The notes beneath the pieces are model-generated. The model did not search any database and was not told the DNA's origin. It saw only the letters and a list, made by a program, of their open reading frames with translations. Of a stretch of DNA of 64,000 nt, positions 11,767-26,016 are shown one piece after another. Within the stretch, counting starts at the first letter, position 1; each line of letters starts with the position of its first letter. The DNA is from Entomortierella parvispora (lineage: Eukaryota > Mortierellomycota > Mortierellomycetes > Mortierellales > Mortierellaceae): assembly GCA_963573315.1 (NCBI GenBank), contig OY752140.1, positions 682,001 to 746,000 of the forward strand, in the 5' to 3' direction. The position numbers were made by a program, and so were the translations under genes.

Positions 11767-14700
11767 ATGAGCTTCTTTGGCACGGGCGGCTCAGGGTCCA
11801 GTTCAGGATCGAATTCGAACACTAATGGCTCCAGTGGCAGTGGGACAGGAGGAGGCGGATGGGGTTCTTTCCTCAAACAAGGATTGTCGACCATCGAATC
11901 AAAATTGGACATGGTTTTGGATATGCAGGTCCCGATCCCTGGAGGAACCTCGGCTACGTTGACTTCCTTTTCTCCCCATGCCTCAGTTCTACCTTCCGCC
12001 TTCACGTCCAGCAGTAATATCAGCGAGGAAGGAGGTGAGGGCTATGGAGCACCCAAGTCATCGACCGCAGGTGATGAAGATGACTCTGCAGAGAACAAAG
12101 GAGAGGAACAACAAATACACGAGAAAAGGTCCTCGACTATTTCGACAAAATCATCGGCATCCTCGACTGCTCGTCACAGGAGCAGCACTCAAGATATGAG
12201 ACGGACATCGAGTCAGGCCAGCGTTCGACGGTCGGGCGAAGAAAACAGTGGGAAGGTGGAGTCTTCGGCTGTGGTCACGGTCGATCCATTCACAGGGATG
12301 ATTACGACAACACCAGGGATTACGCGGATGTTAACACCACCCATCTCAGGAGCCAGCATATCGTCATCGGCTTCTTCAACCATGTCGGCCGCGGCCGCGG
12401 CGGCTGCTGCCAATAGAGAGAGATTGGAACAGAGGATGCGGGGTATCTTTAAGAAATCAACTACAGAGACGGCCCCAACAACACCAACCCCTTCCACGAC
12501 AGCTGTTTCGTCACCTGTCCAGTCACCTTCTCCTTCGGTATCAAAGGCTCAAGAAAAGAAATCCTTGGATTCAGAGGCCGGTAATTCAGAAGCAGCGGTC
12601 GACAATACTACAGCTGCCGAAGATCCCCCCTCCAACGAAGCTGAACTGGCAGCACCTACTACACCCGCTGCAGATGATACTGATATCAAGTCAGAGTTGG
12701 CCGTCACTACCCAAGAGGAGCCAAAGTCAGAGGATACCAAAGGCAGTGCGACGAGCAAGAGTGAGGTGGAAAACGAGGAGACTAAAATAGAGGACACCAA
12801 GGTAGACATGCTGGGAAAGGAAAAGTCCGGCTCGAAAAACAATCTAGAGACAATATCATCACAACAGGAGGAGGTCGCAGAGAGCTCAAATGATATAGAT
12901 GACAAAGAAGAAGAACCTGCATTCTTGAAAGAACTGACCCTTGAAGAACCTGTCGAAGGCGAGAAATCCGACCAGACTGCTCCAACTCAGATTCTAGAAG
13001 TCGAGGCAGATCTTGCTCTGGATGCCCCAACAAGGAGCAAATCCACCACACCAACTCTGGCGACGCCTGCAGAGGTCGACCCATCTTATACCCCTAAAAT
13101 TTCCAAAGAGCTGGACGGTTCGGCAGATCAACTACTGCCATTGCCTTCAACAACGACAACGGCCGCTTCCGGCTTTACGACAGCCAAGGTCGTTGAACCA
13201 TCTACTACGATGGAGCCCGCTCAGGTCGTAGCAGTTGCTGCACCCACCAAATCCAAAGGATCGAACGCCCAACCAAAGTCCGTTTTAGAGCAACGGGAGG
13301 AGCAACTGTTCAAGGCGATGCAGGAGCAATCCTCTCTATTGGAGCGACTCCGGGACCTGGAGGATGCCAAGGCCGCTGATGATGCTGTCCAAGCGACAAA
13401 GATTGCAGGCTTGGAGAAGATGATTGAGAACCAAAAGAAGGAGCTGGAGGTTGCCAGAGCTAGTAATCTGGATAGTCAACCAAAGTCGATTCAAAAAACA
13501 TTGGAAGAGCAACGCGCTTTGCTTGAGGAAAAAGACGAGCAGATCAGAGGATTGTTGGCTGAAGGTAAATCATTGAATTTTTTTTTGTTTTTGTTTTTGA
13601 CGAACCTCTTTAGTATATGAGACTGACCCTTGCGCTTTGGATCTTTCAAAAACAAAGGCGAAGTTCTTTCCAAGAAGGAGTTCAAGAACTTGACATCGAT
13701 CAAGACTTTGCGGACGAAAAACATTGAGGCCGAGAAGAATCAGATGGACCTTCAAAAGAAGTACGATCGGTTGGCTGCAGAGCATGCAGACAACCATGCC
13801 AGAGTTGGTAGACTCCAAGACGAGAACAAACGACTTGAAGGTGAGGACATTTTTCTGTCTACTTGTTATCGTTAACAGGTTGTAATTTTGACGAAACAAA
13901 CCTGGTGACTCATATCCACACCCCTGCATGAATATTTCTTGTCTTCAGATAATGCTCGATCTGCATTTGACACCACCCAACGGCAGGCCAAACAAATCAG
14001 CAAACTGGAAAGCGAGATTGCGCAATTGCGAGAAGACAAGTCGAACCTACAACTAGGATTGGATCGCGCCCGGCAAGATCTTGCGGAAGCTCGAAAGGCT
14101 TCTGCCGAGTTATCGTCCCAGACCCACGCGGCGGCTCTGGACCGAGAGATGAAGCTCAATGAAGAACTCTTGGAGCAGGTGAGCAATCTGAAGAACCAGC
14201 ACGCGACCGTGGAATCCTCCCTTCGACAGGATATCCAGGACTTGCGTGTTTCCCTTTCCAACAGAGAGGAGCTCGCTGGAGAGACGGAGGATCATTTGAG
14301 GTTGGAGATCAAGAACCTACAGTACCGATTGGAGCAGACGGACAATGATTCGTTTGAGCTTCAGGAGGCCCTGGATGAGGCACGGAGACCGTTGCTGAGG
14401 CAGATTGAAGTGATCCAGAATCAACACAGTTCCGCTGGCAGGAACTGGGACAAGATCGAGCTAACGCTGACGCGGCGTGTGACAGAAGCAGAGGAGGACG
14501 TAGCCAAGGCTCAGGAACGCGAACGAGCTGCCAGGGACAGACTGGACGAAGTGGTAAGTGCATTTGTTTCTGAAAACAAAGAGGATTCTTGAATCGGTGT
14601 CAGTGTCTGTCGTCTCACCTCATCCCTCTGTGGTGTCCATTTCGACAGAAATCACAAAATACCTTGTTGGAGGCTCGTCTGGAAACCCTGCGGATAGCGG

Positions 14701-15651
14701 ATACTCAACTCCGGTCAGAAGTCAGTTCCAGTAAACGAATGATTGTCGAGAAGGAGGAGACGGCCCGTCAGGCTCAGGCTGAGCTGAGTCGGGAGCGTGT
14801 AAACAGAGAGCGCGCAGTAGAAGAGGCCAAGGCGGACGTGGAGCGAAAGTGGCGGCTTTTGCAGCAAACCGAGGCAGAGAAGCACAAGACACAATTACAG
14901 CAACTGTCCTCGCTGTCCTCTCAACGCGCAGCAACAGCAGCAACAGCTGAGGATGATGTGGTGATCTTGTCTGTCGTTCCCAGAAAACCAACATCGTCAT
15001 CGTCGACCAACAATAACTCTGTGAACGTCACGACACCACAGTCGGAGCAGTTTTCAAGAACCAGCTTTGACTCTCTCAGGAGCCCAACTGCTTTGGATGG
15101 TATGCCACCTTCGCTTTCGAGAACCAGTTCTTCTCATACTATGACAGGGGCCACTTCTACTGTTTCTTCGTCATCGTTGGGACTTGCTAATCTTGGAGCA
15201 AGCCATTCGACCGGACCAGCAGTAGCGATTGAGCGGCTTAATACAATGGTTCGCCAGCTGGAGGGCCAGGTCTCATTCTTGACTGAACAAGTCCGAAGCA
15301 CAAACAAAAACAAAGGTAAGCCCTTTGCGGAGCAATGTTGATATTAGACGGGTATTCTAATGTGTCTAACAACTGTGTTGTTCTTTGTCACCTTTATTAG
15401 ACGAACTTTCGGACGAGCTGGTTAAGGTGACCATGGAACTCGAAGAATTACAGCAGGTTGCTAGCCGCGTGCCCGGATTGGAGCAGGAACTCGCGCTGCT
15501 TCAGCAGCGACACAAGGCGGCTTTGGAAATGTTGGGCGAGCGTACGGAAGAGGTCGAGGAACTCAAGGCCGATATTGCCGATGTCAAAGAGGCTTATCGG
15601 GATCAAATCAATGAGCTGTTGAGTCAACTTGAAAAATCGAGAAGGCGGTAG
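11767..15651 (+). CDS. TMF/Sgm1-type golgin, 1167 aa
   Basis: Five exons, 11767-13564, 13658-13840, 13949-14553, 14649-15315 and 15401-15651; all junctions are GT-AG and the total length divides evenly into codons. The N terminus is Gly/Ser-rich, then WGSFLKQGLSTIESKLDMVL, like the N-terminal motif of TMF1 (TATA element modulatory factor, ARA160). After a disordered region with poly-Ala comes a long coiled coil from about residue 500. The junction LLAEGEVLSKKE is typical of the family, as is the C-terminal segment with QQRHKAALEMLGERTEEVEEL and DVKEAYRDQINELL. TMF1/Sgm1 golgins bind Rab6 at the Golgi and tether retrograde vesicles. The introns sit mostly in the coiled-coil part. Confidence 0.85.
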
Positions 15652-15784
15652 GCTCCATTCCGTAGTTGTAGTTCTGAAGACTGGAAGTGCGATATTCGAT
15701 ACCACCCACCCACCATCTATAGATTCCATTTGCAAATACTTTTGTCCTAGAGACGATGAGATTCCTTTTTATTATGTGGTGAAC

Positions 15785-15890
15785 TGTGTGTGTTTGCGTG
15801 TGTGTGTGTTTGCGTGTGTGTGTGTTTGCGTGTATGTGTGTTTGCGTGTGTGTGTGTGCGTGTGTGCGTGTGTGTGTGCATGTGTACGGT
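15785..15890. repeat. GT-rich microsatellite (TGTGTGTGTTTGCG units)
   Basis: Imperfect tandem (TG)n with interspersed TTGCG, between the convergent 3' ends of the golgin and bHLH genes. Confidence 0.85.
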
Positions 15891-15920
15891 TTCGTGGAAC
15901 GGATATATTGTTGCTGTGCT

Positions 15921-18900
15921 TCAAGCAGCCTCGGTCATTTCAAAGTCGCTGTTCCGTCCACGCGCCTTTCCGCCGGCTCTTCCATCTTCTTCATCGTCAT
16001 CCTCATCTTCATCATACTCCTCTTCATCGTCTCCTTCTTCCTCTTCATCTTCATCGTCCTCGTCCTCTCCTTCATCGTCGTCATCCCCCTCATCCTCCTT
16101 TTTGTTGGAGCGAGACGACGCCGCGCTGAGCGATTTTCTCCGACGCTTAGAAGATGAAGACACGGACTGTAAAGACGCAGGATCTGTTGCGTTTCGATTG
16201 GTTTTCGACTTTGAGATGGTGGGGGTTAAAGATTTCAAAAACGAGGATGAAGACGATGAAGAGGAGGGTTGGGGGAGGACCTCACTGTCGCTGTCCTCTC
16301 CACTTTCGGATCCTTGAGATCGATGACTGTTCTTGTCCAATGGTCGTGTGGGTCCTTGTTTCCGCTTTGAACTCTCATCATCATCGTCCTCCTCTTCTTC
16401 CTCCTCCATCCCTCCAGTGTTGATGTCTCGCCCCTTTTGAGTTTGATTCCCTAAAGACTGAGAACCCTTGACGTGTTTGCCAGAAGAGGAAGTCGGTTTA
16501 CCACCACTCTCCTTGTCCTTTTCTTTTTCCTTCTCCTGTTGATTTCCTATCCGGGCAGCCTCGATCGCCAACGCACTCTGCTCTGCAACCTCGACCGCCA
16601 GCTGAGCTGCCGCCATTTCTTTTCTAGTGGCTTCCAAAAGTTGCGTCTCGGAAACTCTCCAGCTCTCAAAGGACTGTCGCACCTGGTCTTTAGTCAATGT
16701 CACCGTTCCTGTCTTTCCGCCGTCCTCTTCGCCATCAACATTTTCTCCAGTGTTGTTTTCCTCGTCTTGAAAAGTGGATTCGAACCAAGAGGTCATAGAC
16801 CGCTCCATAAAATCCTGTTGAACCTGACATCTGGCTAGGGTCAGATCCCGTTGGGCGATCTCGGCTTTCAAGGCACAGATATAATCAAAGGATTTTTTCA
16901 GTAAGAACACTTTGGACGGCGCCTTCTCTTGAATGTTGGGGATCATCTGTCGAAGGTCCTCAAAACAGTGTTTCAAGGAATCACGACGTTTTTGCTCCGC
17001 GGCCTTGTGGGAGGTGCGACGAAGCTCGATCCCGGAGTGGAGGTCAGTGTTGTACGACAACCCGAGAGCACTAAAAACAAGAGAATTGAAAGAGAAAATA
17101 GTTCAATCATCAAGTCGTTGATAGTAAACCATAGAAAGATAGAGAGAAAATGTGAACAGGGTATTACGTATGATCTCCGTCCAATATGTTTTGGTAGTTG
17201 GACTTGGAGGCCAGTCGCGCCATGACTTCAGAGGTCGAAACACCTGGAAGCCAGGGCTTTAAACCCGGAGAGACCAGCAACGGTTGACCGCGAGGCGACA
17301 TTAAAATCGGTTGTTGAACTCCACCGCTTCCGCCAATACTTCCATTCCGATGTCCACGAGAAGAAATTGGCTGAGGCATCAACGTCGGCTTCAAGGCTGG
17401 GGAAATGAGGGTCGGGAATCCAGAGGCTGGAGGGGGCATGGGTGAAATGAACGCGGCCATGGTGCCAGGCGTCCGAGGCATGATGGGTCCTGCCGTCATC
17501 GTGGCAGAAACTGACTTTCGATGATGGCTACTCCCACTGCTTCCTCCTTTCTTTCCAGACGACGAGGCTGAGGAGGATTTTGAGCCGCCAGACATTGTGG
17601 CCGAGGAGGAGGTTGGCGACTCTGTTGATTTGGTGGAGGCCTTGGACTTTGATTTCGCTCCAGCGCCGAATTTTGGGGAGGATGTGGGTGTAGTCTCAGA
17701 TCCCGAAAGGTTCATCAAGGACGCAGGTGTCACAGGTGCCAAGGCTGACTTTGGAGTATTTGTTGTAGAGGCAATGGAAGGCGAAGAATTGTTGGATGAC
17801 GGGGCTGAGGGTCGCAAAGACTTTGGGGTAGATTTTGTTCCGCGGTCTGGTGCAGCCATGACCGTATCTCCACCACTTCCTGTAGCAACCGCCGCTGCGC
17901 TGGTGTTTTGATCCGCGATCGAAGACTGCAAGGTTGTCGACGATCCTGGGTTGGATTGAACAGAGGGTTGCAATGAGGGCTGCTTTGCAGGATCTAGGTC
18001 CATTGGATGCGGGTGTTGCTGTTGTTGCTGCTTTTGTGGGATCAGTTGGAAGCCATTGCTGTTTGAATTCGTGGTTTGGTTTTGTGCGGGCATAATAGAA
18101 ATACTGAGTTGTCTCTGAGTTCGTTCCTGGCCCCGGCTTTGCTGTGAGGGCAGGGTCATTGGTGAGGGTGGAGGTGGCATCATAGACGAGGCCGGCAGTG
18201 CAAAGAGGGCTGGAGAGGCAGGCATCATCGAGAGATGGTTCATATGCGATACCAGTCTGGGCGACGGCGAGGGCTGTCCGTTCAACCCCGGGGTTGTCAC
18301 CATAGGCTGAGTAGTCGAAAGCATGATGGGCGAAGGTGTTGGTCTATTATTGGTCGGGAAGTGCATCGTCATGGGCGACGCTGGCGCGAGAGTAACGGTC
18401 GTTCTGGGGCGACTGGCCGTGGTGGTATTGGCTGTGCTACTGCCGCCGGCAGTGGGTGTCGTCATGGTCGCTGTCGTCGTGGGCTGACTCCTGAGATTCG
18501 AGGGCGAAGAAGGGGCATGGCTAAGCATAGGCTGCAAAGCTGGGAAACTCTTGGACATGGCATTACTGTTCACACCGTTACCGCCTGGGGCCGACGTTCG
18601 TGCAAGATTTGGGACCGTGAGTCCGTTTGTCGACCGTTCTACAGTTGTTCTTCTCTTCACAGGAGGTCGTTGTCCATTCAGAGCCGGACTCTTCGTATCA
18701 GTCAAGTGATGCTTGGCTCCAGTGGTCTGGCCAGGTTGAAGTGAATCAGAAGATACTCCTTGTGGCTGTTGGAACTGTTGCTGTGGTTGTTGGAACTGCT
18801 GCAATTGCTGTTGAAGCTGCTGCTGCTGTGCCTGATGTGCTTGTTGAAATTGAATGGGCAACGAGCTAAAGTTCGGGCCTGTAAACGACAGATAATCAAT

Positions 18901-20078
18901 CTGAGAGGACCTGTGGGGCTGGAGAGCGGGAGAGGACAAGGGGGAGAAGATTTCGTTGGACGTCGACATTGCCTGAGGCATATTGGAGTATGGATGCACC
19001 GGGGTCATCGCCGGAGAGATCAACGGGGTGAAAAACACTTGCTGGTAGACCATTGGGGAGGGAAAGAGGAGATAGGGGCAAAGAACGACACCGACGGAGG
19101 ACATGTTAGTGTCTTGGACATTTGTGAACAATATGGTCCTTTTTTTTCCTTCTTCCATTTTTTTCTCACCTCATCGTCATCGAATTGCTCATTGAGGACC
19201 ATGGTCGAGCTATCGTTTGTGTTCTCGGGCTGGATCCCCAGAGGTGACATGTATTGAGAAAAGTCCCCTGAAGAGTAGTACTCACTGCCCGCAGGGGTCA
19301 AGAGCTGATGTCCACGAGGGCCGCCTTCCTTTTGTTGGTTCTGGTTCTGGTTCTGGGTTTGGTTTTGCATTTGCTGCGCCTGTGCCTGTGCTTGAACTTG
19401 AGCTCGTACTCTTGCCTGGGCCTGAACCTGGGCCTGGACATGATTCTGCTGTTGCTGTTGTTGCTGAGGCGTCGATTGAGGCAATAACTGCAGTTGCTGC
19501 TGTTGCTGTTGACGAAGTTGCTCCTGCTGCCTCTGTTGCTGTTGTTGCAAGAGTAACTGCTGTTGTTGATGTTGCTGTTGCAATTGCTGCTGGAGGCTCA
19601 CACCCGGGCGGCTCGATTTCTCAGGATGAGTCTGAAGAATGGGTGTGGTCGCGCCTCCAGCGCTCGAGACCGCAGCCGCCAACAAGTCCATGGACGCCGA
19701 AGGATGATAGTCCAAGGTCGATCGCGAATGGCTTGAGCCATTGTCATCCATAATTTGTTGCTGCTGTTGGTGCTGCTGCTGCTGTGGCTGCCATCTGTTC
19801 TCAGAATCATTGCGGTTGTTGGGTGCTTCATTTTGGAGGAGCAAATTCTGGAGCTGTCTTTGGTCTTGCTGCAATCGTTGCTGTTGCTGTTGCTGCTGTT
19901 GCCGTTGTTGTTGTTCCTGGTGCTGGGTCAGCTGTTGTTGCTGCTGCTGAAGGTGCTGTTGCTGCAAATGTTGTTGGACCTGGGTCGCTTGGGTCGGATC
20001 GAACGAAAAGTCGTTCAGCGACAACTCCAAGCCGGCCTGGTCTAGACTGAATGAAGAATTATCAAAGTTGTAGGACAT
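15921..20078 (-). CDS. bHLH transcription factor with poly-Gln N terminus, 1310 aa
   Basis: Exons complement(19170..20078), complement(17168..19041) and complement(15921..17070), in phase. The first exon encodes long Gln tracts. FTPLISPAMTPV at the exon 1/2 border and PLSSPAL shortly after resemble motifs of Rtg3/GlcA-type fungal bHLH proteins. The bHLH domain is at about residues 945-1005: RRTSHKAAEQKRRDSL is the basic region plus helix 1, followed by a loop and SKVFLLKKSFDYICAL as helix 2. The H/E/R pattern in the basic region predicts E-box (CANNTG) binding, as in MAX/MLX/Rtg3 proteins. The tail is acidic and Ser-rich. A nuclear regulator, perhaps metabolic or retrograde; the exact orthologue is not certain. 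Confidence 0.82.
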
Positions 20079-21377
20079 TTTGTTCCTTTTTTTTTGATCT
20101 TTCCTCTCTTTCTTTCTGATGTTCTTTGTCGGCTGAATAATACCACAAGGGAAAAGAATAAATAGTAATAAAGGGGGAGGAAAGGTGGGTGGTTGGGAAG
20201 ATAAGTCTTTTTTCCTTGGGTTCTTGACCCCGTTCGAGAATGACCTACATCACCAAGATATCAATCAAGGTCCAAAAAAAAAGTGTTAAAATCAATGCAT
20301 GTGTGACGAAATCCATCCTGAGAGGAGCGGTCCTTCTCTTTCTTCCTCTTTGAACCAGCCATGCGGTTGAACTCATTGCCCATGCAAGTTTGAATGTAAA
20401 AAGTGGTTGTGCATTTGCCATCAATTCCAAACAAGGTCCAAGACACAAGGTTGCGTCTTGTTTTACCTTTTTGCTTGTTGAGAAAAAAAAAGGGTTCAGA
20501 ATCCCATGCGTAGATTCTCGCTGTGGATAATCGAATATAGAGGGGGGGGGAAGAAGGAACAGGAGAAAGTGAAAATTGAAAGCTGTTTTGCGCTCAGGCT
20601 AGGTCGTAGACCTCAAAGGCGTTGAGAACCAAAGAGCTACACAATGAAGAAAGGGATTGAACAGAGAGTTGAAGGAGGCTGAAAGGAAAGGAAAGGAAAG
20701 AATTAAAAAGAGAAAGAGAAAAATAGACGGACAGGTCTACTTCCAGGGGAGGGGGGTTAGGACACTCCCGGGGCGCTTTCAAGTTTTCGCACCGCCCTCT
20801 TGGTCCATCCTCCATCCTCCATCCTCCACTTTCCGTCTTCCCTTCTCCTCAATCCTTTCCGCCCCTTCTTTTTGTTTGTGGACCAAAGAAGGATTGGGGA
20901 TGGGGAGGAGGATCGTCTTTGATGTCGGCCTGTTGATGATGAAGCCGATCGATTCCCTCCCTCCTGGACCCGAGAATCTCTCACTCAGGAACAAGGGTAT
21001 CTTTAAAAAGTAGAAAAGCCTCGCTCCCTCGCCTTTGTATCGCCCTGCGACCTTCTCCGAATTGATCTCCAAATCACCTTGTGGTCGAGAGTTGTGCTCA
21101 CACAGGGACCTCGTCCACCCGTCCATAGACAGCGGCACGTTGTGATTCTCCGCCTGTGATTGGATGCCCGGCCGTAGAACGGGACTACGGGCGGAAGCTC
21201 TGTCCGCTCGGACACTCAAGGTCATCTTTCCTCCCTGCACAGTCACACAAACATACACTTCTTGGGCATGATGAATAAACGAGCGTGTTATTTACAACAA
21301 GAAATTCAAGAGGGGGGAGGGTCATTATGTATAGCGAAAGGGATAAGAGGGTAGTAGGATCGTATGGTAACAGGTGC
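20079..21377. other. intergenic region between bHLH gene and NST1
   Basis: About 1.3 kb, no convincing gene. Probably the promoter and long 5' UTR of the bHLH gene; purine-rich tracts and a tandem CATCCTC repeat near 20805-20830. Confidence 0.5.
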
Positions 21378-24300
21378 TCACAGAGAAAAGTTGCCTTCCC
21401 TCAGTCCGCCACCAGCGCTACCAACTTCTCCGATGGCGCCAAGACGGTGAGCATGGAGCTGTTGTTGTTGTTGCTGCGAATGGGCGTGGAGTTGTTGCTG
21501 TTGCTGATGCTGTTGTTGCTGCTGAAGAGGATGGGCTCCATAACCTGGCGGAAAACCAGTACCCATCAGCCCGTTGGTTGCACCTTCCAGCCCTGACGAA
21601 ACGCCTTCATTTCGCACTGACGGCAAGTGACTGACAGACTTTCGATCGGAACCAACTGTCAACCCCAGTCCATTGGCGCCATTGCCGCCAAAGTTGTTGT
21701 ATTGGTGAAGATGGCCTGAGGAGCCTACACCTCCATTGCTGGGCGGCCCGATAGGAAGTAGGGGGCTATGTGATCCGTTGTGGAGTCCGAGAGGCGGTGG
21801 TGAGAGAGCGCGAGAGGGTGGCGAGGTCAAACCCAGGCTCACTGATCCGTTGGAGACTCCATTCATCAATGGTGGCTGCATGAAACCCGCCCTTCCCCAA
21901 GAGCCGCTAGTACCATTCAGAGGGGGGGAATTCATCCCCAGCTGCTGCTGCTGTTGCTGCAATTGCAGTTCTTGCATTCCGGGATGCATATACTGCTGTT
22001 GCTGTTGCAAAAATAGCTGTTGTTGTTGAGATTGGTGCTGTGGAGACGATGGCAAGTGCATGGGGTATCCAGACAGGAAGTGCGAGTTAGGTAATGATCC
22101 ATGTCCTTGTTGTCCATAATTTAAAAAGTCGTTTCCTTGGAAGAAAGGATCTGTGGAATTATCAAACAAAAGATCAAAAGATTAAAATCGGATCAGGCAC
22201 ATTTTACAAAAAAAGAGGGAGTGGTCGCCTACCATGGTTGTTCACTCGAGAGCCAAAGAACGAGTTGGAAAAGAATGAGGTATCCCGTTGACCACGATTA
22301 CTTGAGCTCGGCTGCTGCAGAGTGTTCGTATTGTCCATTTGACGTGACAGCGATCCTGCGTCAGATGAAAACACGTTACCAAGGCCCTCTGAAGAATGCA
22401 ACGAGTCCTTCCTAAGAGCCACGCCATCCAAGGACTCTAACGAGCCTCCCCCAAGGCTCCGAGGCGGCGATCGAGATCTCCTGTCCATCTCGGAACCAAT
22501 AGTTAGACCTGACAATCCAAGATTAAGTCCATCAAAGCTATTTGAGATTGCCCCAGAATCTTTTGGTCGCCCAATAGGAACAGGGCGTTGAATAGGCTTG
22601 ATGGTGTCAGAAGTAGATCCATGTGCTGTTGATGTTCTCCGTGAGTGACCAATGGGGGAAATGGGACCATATGAACCGATAGGCGCAGAGATAGAGCCTA
22701 GAGTAGAAGGGCTATGAAGAGGTGAACCATTGCTGCTAGTCAAGTCGTGTGTGTTCGACGATGATCCAGGGCTCATCAAGTTCAACAGCTGCTTCCCAGG
22801 GACATTGGAAGCGCCATAGCCGACTGGGGCTTGTCCTGGTGATCTTAGTCCGCCTACTGGCGTTGAGGGTAACTGATGTTGATTCATGGCGGTAAACATG
22901 GTCTGGTTGTGGTGCGAAGAGCCTCCCATGAAAGGCCCTCGGCCGGTGTTAGGGCCAACACGCGACGTGAAAACATCAGGTTCTCCAATCTGACCGAATT
23001 GATTCGTTGGTCGAAACAGACCCTGCTGCATCGCTTGTGGGAAAGGTTGGTGGTGTTGTTGCTGCATATTTGAGTGGGATAGCTGGAAATGTTGTGGTGG
23101 CACAGGTTGTTGAGAAGGGTATGGGGTTGACCACATCTGACCAGACATTGGACCTTGGACCAATTGAGGATGAACGTTGGACGGAGCAACCGCCATACCG
23201 GGAGGTGACACAGGAGACTGAGTCGCTGACAGTTGAGCAGGAGCTGCAGAGGAGTCGGATCCTGTTGTCGTTGTCCTGCCACGAATTGGACTTGAGGGTG
23301 CATTAATGACAGCAGGGCTAGTTGCACCGTTGCTTTCCGAGATCTCCTGCTCACTGTCAGTTGATGCTGCCAGGGCTGCTTCCTCGTGGACTTGTTGCTC
23401 TTGACGACGAAGTTCCTCCTGTCGCAGTTGTTCCTCCAGCAGTTGTTGCTTCAGTTGCGTCTCACGTTCCAGTCGCAAGGCTTCTTCCTTACTTGCCTCG
23501 AGAGCCTTTCTTGCAGTCTCTTCTTGCTCCTTGGCTAACAAGTCTTCCTTGCGCTTTCGTTCCTTTTCAATTTCCCGGGCCTTTTCTTCTTTGAGCTTTC
23601 GTTTCCTTTCCTCTTCCTTCTTGACCCGTTCTTCTTCTCGTAGCCGCTTCTCCTCCTCTTTGACCCTCCGCTCTTCTTCGCGCCGCTTGCGATCAGCTTC
23701 CAATTTGCGCTCCCGTTCTTCCAAAAGCCTCTTTTCCTCTGCAAGCCTTTGTGCCTCCTTTGCAGCGCGTTCTTCTTCTTTTTGCTGACGCTGCAACCTA
23801 TTAGATGTCAGAAGGGTTAGAAATCTATACATGCCATTTCTCTCTGCTTTTCAAGGTCAGCGAACATGCATCGCATTACCTCTTTTTGTCGCGCTTCTTT
23901 TCCTTTTCGCGCTCTTTTCGCTCTTCTCGAAGTTGCTCCTGACGAGACTCTTCCTCCAATTCAGCCAACAAACGCTCCTGCCTCTCCTGAGCAACCTTTT
24001 CGCGGTAGGCACTCAAAACTCGTTGCTCAAACATTCTTGCTGCAAAAGCCTGAAACATGCGACGACCTTCCTCCATACGTTGTTCTTTTGTCAGAGCATC
24101 CTAGTGTGGTAAAAAAAAAATTGGAAAATATCGATCAGCTGGTGAAAAGAAAGTGGTGAAAAGAAAGTCGAGAAGGGAACCTGGCATATTAGATCTTAGC
24201 AACAACATGTACCTCTTCGGGGCCTTCGTCCTCAAACTCGCCCTCCTCCTCATCGTCATACTCTTCATAAACGCCACGGTTGTCCATGAGTTCATCGTCA

Positions 24301-26016
24301 CGTTGAACTTTACGGTCAGCTAGCCTGTCCATCATCTCCAGAAACTTTTTCCCGTCGTTCTCCAATAGATCTTCTGCGACAGTGAGGATGTTTCCTAGAG
24401 GAGAGCAAAACATGACCAGAACAAACAGTCGAGTTAGCGAATATAGTCTCGACACTATTTGACCTCCAAAGCCGTCCAGTGTGAGATGTCAGCCCAATTG
24501 TCGTGCAGAGGGGTGTGCGCACCTTTAGCCTGAAGAGCATTTGGGAATCCGTTGCTGTAGGGGAAAGACGCCTTACGATTGCTGATGTCGTCCTCGTATT
24601 CTTCATCGTCCTCGTCATCATCTTCGTATCCCTCTTCATCATCGTCCTCGTCGTCTTCATCATCCTCATCTTCGTCTTCTTCGTCAGACCCTCTTGATTC
24701 ATCTGAAAGATCATCGTCTTCGAACGAAGCAGAGTGTTGGGAATATGGGAGGACGTGTCCATCGGAGGGTTGTTGTTGATTGGCGTATTGCTCAAGCTCG
24801 TCATAGTAGGCGTCGTAAAGCAACTCAAGCTCTTCCTCAATAGCCGTCCTGTTTTTCAAGTAGTGAAAATAAAGAGATCATTCGTCGGTCAGAGAGACAA
24901 ATCACATTGGCATCGACGAGCAACAAAGAGTGGTCGGATCAAAACGTACCTCTTACGACCGCATAGGGAGCATGAGCACGAGTGCCTTTGCTGTTCCTTC
25001 ATCTTTTTCAGGACAGCTTCCTTCTCAACTCGGACAAGAGACCGCCGTTCTTCTTCCCGCAGTTGGAACCAAAATTCTCTGATACGCTGACGTTCCTCTG
25101 CATCAGAGTAATGCCAAAAGCCATCGTTCTGAGAGTGGTTATCATGCATGTGCTTGACCATGGATCCGTGGTCGTGGCCATTGCGATGGGAGGACTGTGA
25201 AGACACCATGGCCTTTGAGCTAGAGCCATTAGCATGGCTGTGGCCGTGGTTGTGGTTGTGATGATTGCTTGAGGAGTGGGCCATCTGAGATACTGTTCCT
25301 GTGGTCGAAGACTTTTTTCTCTTTTTCTTTTTCTTTTTTGATCCGTTCCCTTCTCCGGCAGCTGAAGGCACTCCTGTGGACTGAGAGTCGTCATATTGGT
25401 GATCTGCAGATCCATCGGCCGCAGTCGCATACGTTTCCTCGTCCGAGAAGAAGTCTTCGTCCTCTTCGTCCTCATCGTCGTGATGATGGTGATGATGACG
25501 AACAGAGTCATGATGATGGCCGTGATGATGGTGATCATGTTGACAGTCGGCGTGGTGCTCATGCTCCAAGAATCCTGCACTGGCACTGTTGCCTTGACCT
25601 GGCCTTAGGAGAGATTCCTCGATCCGGCCGAGAGTTTTCTTCTTGGAACGTTTCTTCTTTTTCTTCCTCTGTGGGGCATTTGCACCGCCGGCATGATTGG
25701 CTCCGTTGCTGTTGGACTGGGCTTGGTTTCCGCCAGCGATGGCATAAAGAGATGGATCCCCTGGATGACCATGGCCATGGCTAGTATGATTGTTGGCGGT
25801 GGACCCTGCGGCTGCTGCTGATACTGCTGCTGCCACAGAGGGCGGTGCGTTGACGGAGAGGGGAAGAAGCGGTGTGGGCGGCTGGCTCTGGTACGATGGC
25901 GCAAAGTGCTTGGTCATGTCGATGTTAAGACTCCTTTTCCTGCCATCTCGGCTGTAAATGACGGCTGACTTTGGTGGGGGCAGCGCATCCTCGGGCGCAA
26001 ATGTGTGGGCCGCCAT
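21378..26016 (-). CDS. NST1: NST1 stress-response protein, 1377 aa, six exons
   Basis: Exons complement of 24950-26016, 24523-24848, 24394-24213, 23880-24100, 22233-23797 and 21378-22150; all junctions are GT-AG and in phase. Diagnostic NST1 blocks appear in order: a Lys-rich [10 protein letters not shown] stretch; [31 protein letters not shown], with the break at LREEERR, then [10 protein letters not shown] (end of exon 1); [64 protein letters not shown]; then a very long Lys/Glu/Arg single helix and a Gln/Pro/Ser-rich C terminus. His clusters (near residues 155-190) and acidic runs are present. In yeast Nst1 affects salt tolerance and is linked to mRNA processing bodies. The transposon inserted about 690 bases upstream of this start codon. 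Confidence 0.92.

Noticed and set aside
15786-16317. Cys/Val-rich plus-strand frames at the GT microsatellite
   Set aside because: Translation of a dinucleotide repeat and antisense of the acidic tail of the bHLH protein.
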